Source: Pelomyxa schiedti (lineage: Eukaryota; Evosea; Pelobiontida; Pelomyxidae). From it: DNA of 42,943 nucleotides. The DNA is taken from assembly GCA_020536535.1 (NCBI GenBank), contig JAHLWZ010000016.1:1-42943 (forward strand), read 5' to 3'. Both the position numbers and the translations under genes were made by a program. This document shows positions 31,937 to 41,802 of the stretch, piece after piece; the first letter of the stretch is position 1, and the number at the start of each line of letters is the position of its first letter. The notes under the pieces are model-generated. The model saw only the letters and a list, made by a program, of their open reading frames with translations. It was not told where the DNA came from and did no database searches.

Positions 31937-34900
31937 TTAGCACACATGAATTTGTTCAGCGAGTGTGAGTTCAGCAACGCCCGCCTTTGATGCTGGTTCA
32001 AGTTCCGGCTGTGATTGTTGTGGTTGTGGAGAGGAAGCCTTTATTGGTCGGGAGTCTTCATCATCCTCGCCGTCGTTCTCTGCATTACTAGAAGCTGCTT
32101 GCTTCTCAGCGGCAAGGGCCTCAGCTTGCTATTTTGACATAATGAGTGAATGAGGTTTGTTGTGGTGTTGTTGTGATCGTTATTGTTTGTTACATCACAT
32201 ACAGCTTTCTCTTGCTGCCGTAGTATTAAGCTTACATGTTGCTGCGGAATCTAGTAATATGTTGAGCTATGGAAAGGAGAGTTATGCCATAAACCTTGAG
32301 AGAAGCATATTTCGAAGGTGGTCTTTTATTTTGTAGTGGTTTTGTCGACACTGGGGATTGCTTTTTTTTTTTTTATGTTGTGTTATTGTGTTTTATTTGT
32401 AGTTAGATTTCCCCTACAGTGGAGCCAAAGAATGGAAATGAATACCAATCGGTGTGTTGTCTGAAAAAAAGTAAGTGTCACAGGACTAATAATATTAGCA
32501 ACTTACAGTGACTGGCACGCTTGCTAATATACTTTGCGGAGCAGAACTAGTGGGTACAGGAGTTTGAACAGGAGCCTTAATGTGTGGGGAAAAGAGAACT
32601 GTAGGATGGGCATACCGCAGCTGTTTTGGTAACACTGGAGACCTTATTCACATTATTCGCTGTTTGTGTGTTTGCTATCACAGGAGTCTTGGCAGACACC
32701 AGATTATTTACAATAGCAGGAGTAGGAATATTCGCAGGAGTAGGAATATTCACAGGAGTTGGTTGGGGAATTGGCTGACTGGCCTTCCGTTTGGCCTCCT
32801 CCAGTTCCTTTTGAAGCTGCTTCTCTGAACCTTCAAGCCTTTGACATTTCGCTTCTAGATCTGCTGTCGATTGTTGAAGCCGGGCAACCACCTGTTCCAG
32901 TTGAGAGGTTTGCTGCTGACTTGCAGAGTATTTTTGTGATAGTTCGGAATCGCGTTGAACTATTTCCGAATTCTTCTGAAGGGATTCCTGTAACTTTTGA
33001 CTTGCCAGGGTAAATTTCTGCTGTATATCGTCATTTTGCTTTTGGAGCTCAACACAATTACTCTGGAGTTGAGTAGCTTTCTTTGTCAACTCCGACATAA
33101 TTTGTGTTGTTTCAACTGACCTTTGTTGGCTGGTTTCCATTTGCTTTGTTAGGGTTGACTGGTCAAGTTTTATTTGTGCTATCAGCTCTTTTAATTCAAC
33201 ATTTTTTTGCTTTAAGCCTGAAACTTTTTTCTTCAGCTTGGAATTAGAGGTTTCTAGTTTTTGACTTTTTTCCTCATAAGCAGGTATTTGTTGCTGCAGC
33301 TCCAGATCCCTTTGTTTCAATTCAGACAACTCTACTTGAATCGTGGAGTTGGCTTTTTCTGCCTTCTGGCATCTATCATGAAGAACAGAATTCTTGAGCG
33401 TGATTTCCTTCAGTTGTTGTTCAGTTACTTTAAGCTTGGCATCACTCTCTTGTATGCGTTGTTCAAGTTTCTCAGACTTTTTGTTAGAGACAGACATGTT
33501 ACTTGCTAATTTCTCCTGCAGTTCTGTGCTCTGAGTCTTAAGTCTGGTGACAACTTCTTCAGTTTTTTGCAGCTTTTCTTCCAAGCCAGAAACTTGATCC
33601 TGTGATTGTCGATATTGTAATTCAGTGTCTTTGTTCCGTTCCCGCTGTTCTGTATACGCTTTCTGCAAAGTGGCAAGTTCTCCTGCCATGTTGTTGTAAT
33701 TTTGCTGAAGCTCCATAGCGTCTTGCTGTAGTTTTTCATAGTGTTTCTTTAAACTGCTACCCTTTTTCTGTAGGGATATGACAGTTGCTTCAGCTTTCTC
33801 GCATCGTTGAACTACTTCATCACGTTCCTGCTTCAGGGTATGTACTTCTTTTTGTAGGCATGCATTTTCTTGTTGTAGGCTTCCACAAGCTTGATCTAAC
33901 TCCGAAGTCTTCTTTTTTTCGGACTCCATTACCGCTTCAACGGACTGCAGTTGTTTTTGTAAGTCTGCATTTGCTTGAGTTAGATGCTGCAGTGTTGTTT
34001 CAGATTTCACCAGTTTTTCTTCTAAATCTCCTTTCTGTTGCCGGAGGGATACCATTTCAGCTTCGAGCTGGTTTAGATCTTTATGCTGAAGTATCGCATT
34101 GTACTTCTCATTGAGATCAGCATTTTGGTGTTGCAGAAGGGTATTCGTGGCTTCAGTACGGTTGCAGTGCTCTTCCATCACTTGGAGTTGCTTTTTTGTC
34201 AGCTCGAGCTGCTCTTGGGCAGAGAGGAGTTCATTCACCTTTTGCTGTAGGGATTCTTTGAAGGAGGTTGATTGTGCATCCAAATTGGACTGTGACACTG
34301 TAAGACTGTCCTGTAATTTCTTCCTTTCTTGCTCAGCGAGCCTCAGTGATGTCTCAAGTTCTGTACTCTTGGTTTCTTCTTCGTCCAGTTTTACCTTTAC
34401 CATGTCATTTTCTTCTTTGACGTGTTGGAGGCGAAGATCGAGTTCACTACATCTTTGCTTCGCTTGTGCATTCTCATCTCTAAGGTTGTTGCACTGCTCT
34501 TTCATCTCATCACTGTCTCGTTTGAGGGCATCATTGTCTCGTTTGAGGGCTGTATTTTTTGCATCTAATTTGCTGTTTTCTTTTCTTAGGTTATCAGTTG
34601 CTTCTTCAAGTTCGTGTATGCGTGCTTGATCTGCTTGATCTCTGTGAGTGTTTTCTGGGGGAGGCTCTACTTTTCTATGAGCCTGTACCAGCTCAGCTTC
34701 TAGCTGGGACACCTTGGAGCTCAAAGCAGTAGCATTACTTTTGACAACCTTGAGCTTTTCCTTATACTTCTGGCTGTCATTAAGGACAGTTGTCCTCTCA
34801 CTTTCTACTTGTACAAGTCGCTGACGCAATTCCAAGTTATCTTTTTGTAGAGCAGAGTTTGTTGCTTTAAGAGCAGTAATCTCTGTGTTGGGAATTGAGC

Positions 34901-36130
34901 TGGCAGTATTAGGTCCATGTTTGGCTTTGTAGTTCTGATACTTGACATCCAGAGCGGTTTTCTGTTGCTGAAGGGCAGCCCTCTCTGCTTCTAAGTCCTT
35001 TATCTGGGTTTTTTTGTTTCAGAACGATTCACAAAATAAATAAATGCAACCAGGTTTTCTTGTTCCGCTGCTTGGTTGCTCTTTGCTTGTATATCTTTTT
35101 CCATTTCTTCCATTGTCTTAGAAAGGGCCCGTATGTTTGCTGACAGAGAGTCATTTTGTGAAGAAAGCATTTTTATCCTTGCTTCACAGTTTGTATGGTC
35201 AGCTTGAAGGTTCTTTGGAGCCGGGGAGGAAGAAAGTCTGTTGACGTTTGGCTGTGTTGACGCAGCAAAGTTACTGTGTAATCTTTTAAGCATTGCGTTA
35301 GGTCTCTGTAACAAATGCACAATGAAACCTAGGTACTCCTTTCTTTACAAGCAAACGACAAATGTTCATAGTAGTTGCGGAATGCTCTATTTTTGCTCCC
35401 TTATGTGGTGAACTAAAGATGCAAGAGTGCAGCCAGGTAGCCATTGGAGTTAACTGAAGGCGTTGAGACATCACTGGAAAGCAGTGAAACGAAGCATACA
35501 GTTGATCTGTTCGCATGAATAATTCCCCTGCAAATTGACACAATAGTCTTGAGCAACGTGACATGTTGTGCATCAAGCAACTCAATTCTCTCAACTACTT
35601 CCTCCCAGAGTGTTTCAACATTTTCTAAAGTAGAATGATGCACGTAATGTAAGGGCACTTTAATACAATAAATAAAAGGTGCATCACATACCAGACGGGC
35701 TGAATAATGAAGGAGTGAAAACTGGGTCAGGAAGTGACTGCACATACAGTTTCAACACCCTCATTACAGAGGCCACTCCTGCCCTCCATAGTTCAGAATC
35801 ACTAACTTCCCCACCTGAATTCCAACCTATAGTATTCATTCACACTTAGTGGGGGGGAAAAACAAAAAAAGAAACCCATAAGTAGGTGTTGGCGGACGAC
35901 GAACATTGTTCAAACAGAGCGACGAGCCTCTGGTCAGTCGTCGCCGGAGATTCCTCCCTCGTAGCGGCACTTTTGTTGCGTGTATGTTGTTGCTGGGCTT
36001 CGGCATCGCCGGTAGCCCATTCTCCCACAATGAAGGATGCGCAGCGTGACACCAAGTAGGGCTCAGCGTCACTACCGGGACCACAGCCTCGCGCCAACGG
36101 CGACCCAAAAAGCTGCCGCGTACCACTCAT
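31937..36130 (-). CDS. RhoGAP-like protein with long C-terminal coiled coil
   Basis: The 5' exons (35400-35830) show the middle of a RhoGAP fold: VASVMRVLKLYVQSLPDPVF (the LK-x-[FY]-x-x-x-LP-x-P motif), then RIELLDAQHVTLLKTIV and RLQLTPMATWLHSCIFSSP. An exon MLKRLHSNFAAS... leads into the main exon (34835-32577). This is a nearly unbroken coiled coil of more than 800 residues dominated by Gln, Glu, Lys and Leu heptads. After a Pro/Thr/Val-rich tail (PTPVNIPTPANIPTPA), splicing continues through QTPVPTSSAPQSILASVPVT and LILRQQEKA to QAEALAAEKQAAS, ending IHVC at TAA 31939-31937. The start is uncertain. ATG 36130 opens a frame (MSGTRQLFG) whose end does not stay in phase with the RhoGAP exons; ATG 35906 does, but would omit the arginine-finger half of the domain. 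Likely a cytoskeletal Rho/Rac regulator or scaffold. Confidence 0.83.
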
Positions 36131-36530
36131 GCACACACCCCAACTTGGTGGCCTTCGGTTTTCCCTTAACCTGTTTTCCCACCTCTTTTCTCAGCCAAGG
36201 AGGGTCTGTCTGTTGAGTTCCACATTGCTCAGCCCTTCTGACACAATTCAAGCACAGCACCGCCGATCTTGAGGGAAGTTACGGTCTCAGCTAAATTTTC
36301 TTTTGCTGCTCTCTTTCCACTAATTTTCTTCCACTTTTCGTTTAAACACAAACCCAACACAGTCTTATCACGAAATTGGTTGGCTGATTAGGCTGACGTG
36401 GATCCGGGTGTTGTGGTGTATGGTCCTGGTGTATAGTCACACCAGTTGTAAGGTGGCAGCCCATCACATAGTCTTGCAGGTGTTGAGGGGTCGCTGTCCA
36501 GTATTCCTCCTTTTCATTTGCACATTAAAC
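36131..36530. other. Gap between two minus-strand genes
   Basis: About 400 bases between the possible start of the RhoGAP-like gene and the stop of the next minus-strand gene. It should hold the former's promoter and the latter's 3' untranslated region. A minus-strand frame from about 36180 down to 36130 runs open into the MSGTRQ frame and could be an upstream exon. Nothing else recognised. Confidence 0.4.
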
Positions 36531-38238
36531 TCATACGTTGAAGTGTATATGGAGCCAACCAGCATAGTTTCTCAATTGCCTGTGAGTATTGGTATCAGCA
36601 GCGTAGACTTTAATTGTGAGGCCACTGTGTGGTTCTGAAGACCCGGTCAAAGCTCCGATCCATGTTTGGCCATGTAGTCTGCCCTCCATAGTTTCGTCAT
36701 TTAGAGTAACCACTACACTTGAAGCTGAAATTCTCCCCCCTGAGTGGTTGGTTACATTCAGGATTGTTGTTTGTGTGTGGGTGGCTTGATTAAATGTCAA
36801 GTAAGCATACCGGCGAATTCCACACGGAGAGAAAGTTGGTTCTCTGTTTCAGTTCCTTCTTGAAAACACTCCCCTCCAATAACCCGCAGTCGATGGATAA
36901 CAGTGGGCAGAGGTGAATCTGCATAGTTTGTTCTCTTGACTCGTTTTGTTATATCAACCCATTCCTCGTGCAGGGCACATATAGTTCCATTCAGCATACT
37001 AAGGGAGCGGACGTATGGAGGTGGATTGACAATTTCCCAGAAGAATTTTAGTAATCCTAGAACTTGCCGTTAGAAAAATGCATACACAAAGGAGAAATCA
37101 CAAACCAGCACTGTAGTTTATGATCTCAGGAAGAAGAAATCTGGGAATTTGTTTAACAAACTAACTAAATGCAAGAATGCAACAAACTGGGAAAATAAAG
37201 AAGCCAATGAAGTGCCTTCAACATTTGTCAGACCTTTGAAATTGGCTGGAACTGCCTCGATAAGATTTCTGAGGTAGAAATAGCCATTTGGTGCCTGAAC
37301 TGCTTCTGCGGAAGTTTCCCAAAATGCCTAAAGCATTTGATATGAAAAATATACGCGAGCTGTGTACCTGGCTGTTGGATCCTATCGCAACAGGCTGCCA
37401 CTCAATGAAAAAGATTCGGAAAAATATTCATACAAACCCGCTCTTTTTGATTGTAGTCATCTGCTTTTAGCACTCCAACTGAGGTGTCTGAAGGAGATGA
37501 CATGTTGGGATAGTTGAACAAGAACCATCTTTCATTCAACCGAAAGAAACCGGATTCAAATGTGACTCTAACACGCAGAGATGAACTCGAAAAAAAAAAT
37601 TTGGAGGAGGCACACCTGAAGGCAGAACGCAATTCAGTTTCGAGAACAGGTTCTTTGTTGTCCTCTTTCAACTTGCCTCCCCAAAACGAGCTTAGATTGT
37701 AGGTGAGAAATGCGAGGGACTGAAGGTGCTCTTCCAGGTCTGGTTGTATTTTTAGACAAAGGGAACATGGGATGACCAAAAAAACCTAATACAACACTCT
37801 TCACTTGCAATGACTGTTTACTCAAGAGAGACTTCAAGAAGCCCGTTTCATGGAAAATCTTTTCTTCGATCCACTGCTCAAACCCTTGCCTGACCACATG
37901 TGGCTCCAGGTGAGTGTGCTCGGGTTGACCCAAATCAGCAAGTAGGTGTTGTGTGTGCCCGAGGCGGCGATATGCCGCCTGTTTCTCCTCTGGTGTGTAG
38001 CCATAACTGAACTGAAGGTAAGTGAGGGTACGCGAAAGAAGAAGTCCAACGCCAAGAGAGCGCCAGTCCATGTTAGACCATTCCCCTCTTGACTGGAAGA
38101 TGAAAAAGGGTTCTTGACTCTGTCATCACGGGCCCAATTTATTGCAGAAAGACAGCTTATATCTATGAGTTTTGGTAAAGGTGTGGCAGGACTTTTCACA
38201 GTAAGAAAAACCTCTCCTCCCCAAAATTCTCTCTGCAT
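36531..38238 (-). CDS. beta-rich protein of unknown family
   Basis: A multi-exon gene that I do not recognise. The first likely exon from ATG 38238 reads QREFWGGEVFLTVKSPATPL and LIDISCLSAINWARDD. Later exons give DLEEHLQSLAFLTYNLSSFW, then, across a 50-base intron, SAFRVTFESGFFRLNERW and FLFNYPNMSSPSDTSVGVL. The 3' exons give FWEIVNPPPYVRSLSMLNG, PTVIHRLRVIGGECFQEG, then TTILNVTNHSGGRISASSVV, LHGQTWIGALTGSSEPHSG and the end NYAGWLHIHFNV at TGA 36533-36531. The alternating hydrophobic pattern suggests tandem beta-sandwich domains, as in arrestin-like or trafficking-complex subunits, but this is only a fold guess. Exon joins in 37020-37400 and 37850-38090 are not settled. An upstream ATG at 38398 opens another frame. 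Confidence 0.55.
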
Positions 38239-38445
38239 TCATTCCAGAGCCACTCCAAGGATGGTGGAAATGATTCAAAGGGCGATTTATTCCACAGATG
38301 TAATCATTCAGCTCGGACCAATGAGGGGATGGGCACGTGCTTTCACTTGATGTAGCATTCAAAACAAAGCAATCCTCCTCCTTAGCTCCCAAAGTCACCT
38401 CAGCCTTAAGTTATCAAGTTAGAGATATATACTTTATTATGAGAT

Positions 38446-38786
38446 TTACAACCCCCCACAAGCACCCAATCCAATAAATGTTCCAACAACAAAGAAATAT
38501 GTCTCAGAACTAATAACAGCAACACCAAAACAAAACGAATCTACTAGTAGCAACTGTATCTCACACAGACCGAGTGCTGTGCTATTTCCAACATCCCAGG
38601 AGTGGAAGTGACCAACAAAGAAATGGACTCAATGGCCAGGGCCTCGTGTGTGGCCACGGTGTACCCCCACGTGCCACCAATTCCCACACCAATTGCCCAC
38701 CAATCCACAACCGAAAGCGTCGTAGTAGTCAATAACATCCACACGGCCGCCGTCGGGCCAACACCTCGTGCGCCTCTTATTCCCAT
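38446..38786 (-). CDS. small predicted membrane protein (two or three helices)
   Basis: ATG 38786 opens MGIRGARGVGPTAAVWMLL followed by a hydrophobic, Gly-rich segment (WWAIGVGIGGTWGYTVA). Without splicing the frame stops at 80 codons. A second hydrophobic segment (FGVAVISSETYFFVVGTFIG, then LGACGGL) ends at TAA 38448-38446 and looks like its final exon, but no donor/acceptor pair of normal length kept phase. The pattern recalls small proteolipids, yet no family matches. Its start faces the zinc finger-radical SAM gene, 141 bases away. Confidence 0.4.
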
Positions 38787-38927
38787 AACCGCGTCACTTT
38801 GGCACCAACGCTACGCAACAGTAGGCAGTAAAAGAACCATTACACATGCATTTCAGACCCGCTGCTTAGCATTTTTTGATGACCAAAGGGAGCCAATTGA
38901 TTTTTAAAAAACCGTAGTGCCGGTTTA

Positions 38928-41697
38928 ATGGACATTGAAGTGGCGTGCAGGCATTGGAATTGTGGGTTGGACCCTTGGCCCGACGTGAAATCAATAAGGA
39001 GTAAATGGCCAACCAAATTTGTTTTCACTGTTGCTGCCACAATTCACTCAAAGTGGTGCTAACAATTTTTCCTTAGGGAGTTGTATGCAGTGTGGCAATA
39101 GGAGAGAAATTTGGTTGTGTGCCACCTGTTGGACTGTGAGTTGCTTGAGGTTAAGCACCCATGTTCTCTGGGAGTTTCAGTCACACTTACTTGTTCTCAA
39201 AAGGACTGATAAAGAGGGGCATGCTAAGGAGCACTTTCGTACAAGTAACCACTCTGTTGCGATTAGGATATCTGATTGCTGTTGTTCTGTTTGGTGTTTC
39301 TCATGCAATGCAACTGTTCAATCTCCGGAGCTGGATTTTTTCCTTCCTAAGTTGCAGAAACTGGAAGCTGGGAGGCAAACACCTCTCCCAGTTGTAGTCG
39401 AGGAAAAATTCCACGAATCCACCATCTGCAACTCAATGTAAGACAGCTTGTGTGGTAACTAAACTAATGTATCTAAGAACATTTCTGTTACAGATCAGAG
39501 CCCATCACGTTTCAAAACTGTCTCCAGTGTAACGTGACTGTGTGCAGTCCCGAGATTATTTCTATTCGATTTGAAAATTGCATTGAAAGCAAATTCAACG
39601 TTGTGAGTCAAGTGGACAATTCCGCACTTATTGTCAAAGCCTGTTCACGGTGTCATATTGAATCACATGCTTTAATATCCCAAATACATCTCGAGGTCGG
39701 CTTCACTATCTTTTATAGGAAAAAACCATCTAATTTCTCTCAGGACTGCTCTTACTTGAGTCTTTCACTTGAAGACCGTATTTGGAGTTCTGAATTCCAC
39801 AGGCACTGTGAAATACATGTTAAACGCTGCCACAAAATTAGAATTCTTCTTCACAGTGAATGGTTCATTCTTCCACTTGATGATCTACCTTCTCACTCGA
39901 CATTCTTACTTGAAGAAGGTCCTCGCTATCTCTACCCCAACTTCTCTTGACATTTTCTTTAAGGCCAGCTCTCCATTGTTGATTGTGCGGCGCACAGGCA
40001 TGCTGAGCCACCAGAGCTATCAGTTGAGAGCATTCCCCACTTTAAATCCTTTATTTAGTTGTCCCAGGTGATTCTCACAAACTACGGGCACAAGTTCATT
40101 TCTGAACTTACCAAGCATAAAGTTTTCACCTCTGGAGGAGTGCAGATCCCCCAAAGCAAATTTCTATCAGGAAGGAGTCAATCACTGTTGACAAAAGTTT
40201 TTCGTAGGGCAAAGACATCATACCTACTCTCTGACCAAGACAGAAGTGAATATGACCAGCTCGTCCAAATGGGAATGATAAGCCTTGTGCACACAAATGC
40301 AATGAGTGTGGATGATATCCGCCTGTTATACAGGCGCAACCCTCTCGAAAACATATCCGGAGTCATCTTTGAATACACCAGTAAATGCGGGTTTCGTTGT
40401 CACCACTGCTACAACAGCAGAGTGGAACCTGTGACAGAACAAAACGTTGATGCCTTGAAGCGAGTTGTGGAGGCACTTATCCCATTGGGGGTCAATACTT
40501 TTTCCTTCATTGGGGGTGAAGTATCCCAGTTTGGAGATGGATGGCTTGATCTGGTGCGTTACATAAAGTCCTTTGAGGACACAAAAGATACTTCCGATAA
40601 GGCTCTCTCCGTGTCTATAACTACAAGTGGTTGGTTTCTTGGAAAGACGAACTTCATTGCCGCCGGGCAAAGATACAACAATGTAACCGACTTCCTGGGT
40701 CATTTACATGACTGCGGTGTGGACTACATACGATTCAGCTTGGATGGACCTGATGCAGCAGCTCATGACACCAATAGGTATACAGTGTTCAAGATATAAA
40801 CACCTTCTGAGAATAAAAATCAGGCAGCACCCAGGTCTGTTCAATCAAATTATCAACAGCTTCGCAGTCGTGAAGGAGGCAGGCCTGAATCCTCGGGTGT
40901 CTGTTCTTGTTCCTCCTGAAGGTCAAACTCCCAAATTCTTGGAGTTCCTGGAACGCCTCTCTGACTTGATTTACACTTTCCCACCCGAAACGCCTGGCTT
41001 CATCAAGGTGGCTAGACTTTCCGCGGATACCTTCAACACCTTGAGCAATTTCATTGACATTGGCTCAGCCGCCAACAGAGCCCAAGCCTCTCCTCCAACT
41101 GACAAAACAACAGCAACACCAACCACACCAACCACACCAAAATCCACCTGCACCTCTGAGACTGAGACCAATCCATCAGATACAAATGCTGATGGCACAA
41201 CAGAAGCATCATCATCAAACAAATCGGAACCCCTCACAATATCAGAGCTGATGGAAAATGACCTGTACTGCAAAGGATACTTCCGGCCCAGCCCCTACAT
41301 CACCATCAAAGCCAACGGAATGCTCTCACTTTGCCGGATCACGACTGCCGGCGAAGGCTACGGCAACATCCACGACAACCGCAGCGGAACCGGCAGCACC
41401 GCCCCGGCAATTGTGGGACTGCTCAATGGGCTTCACCACAGCTTCACGTTCCGGCTTCACGCGGAACACCAGGTCAACTCGTACCTCCCCTACATGGAAC
41501 CTTCCCTGTTTGGCACGGAATTCACGCACCCGTGCGCGGCCCGTGCGATTCTGACCATGATCGCCAGAATGATGCACGAGCACGGCGTGAGTGCCGCAGA
41601 CGCCGAGGAGATTGCACACATCAACCGGCGAGTGGCGTGGCTCACGGGGCACGCGCCAAGCCCAATTCCACCCTCAGAATCTGCTATTTCTTGGTAG
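38928..41697 (+). CDS. UBP zinc finger / beta-helix-like / radical SAM fusion protein
   Basis: Exons join in phase into one protein of about 800 residues. Residues 1-110: a complete UBP-type zinc finger (CRHWNCG; RSCMQCGNRREIWLCATCWT; KEGHAKEHFRTSNHSVAI; VWCFSCNATV), a fold that usually binds the free C terminus of ubiquitin. Next, from about 39430 to 40015: strand-turn repeats with Cys (ITFQNCLQCNVTVCSPE; ISIRFENCIESKFNVVSQVD; ALIVKACSRCHIESHALIS; CEIHVKRCHKIRILLHSEWF; QLSIVDCAAHRHAEPPELS), resembling the CAP/TBCC C-terminal beta-helix. Then radical SAM: SKCGFRCHHCYNSR (CX3CX2C at 40386-40409, binding the 4Fe-4S cluster and SAM), TFSFIGGEVSQFGDG, YIRFSLDGPDAAAHD. The C terminus has SPASM-like cysteines (YCKGYFRPSPYITIKANG, LSLCRITT, GYGNIHD, FTHPCAAR) around a Thr/Pro-rich insert. 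It ends at TAG 41695-41697. Likely a peptide- or protein-modifying enzyme; substrate unknown. Confidence 0.85.
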
Positions 41698-41802
41698 CTT
41701 AGACCACTCCAACAACCCTTGCCAGGAGAGAACCACTTTTTCTGCTCAGGTACCATTAAAAACAACATCGCAGTACTAGAGGCAAAAGAAAAAACCAGTT
41801 CG

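Noticed and set aside
34099-34629. Ser/Cys-rich plus-strand frame
   Set aside because: Antisense of the Glu/Gln/Lys coiled-coil exon; the composition is the expected mirror of that codon usage.
38602-38907. Plus-strand frame of 101 codons
   Set aside because: Overlaps the hydrophobic minus-strand frame and has no family match; neither is strong, but the minus-strand one has a membrane-protein pattern.
39769-40071. Alternative 100-codon frame in the linker before the radical SAM core
   Set aside because: It cannot be joined in phase to the exons on either side, whereas the competing frame (LEDRIWSSEFHRHC...) splices in phase both ways.
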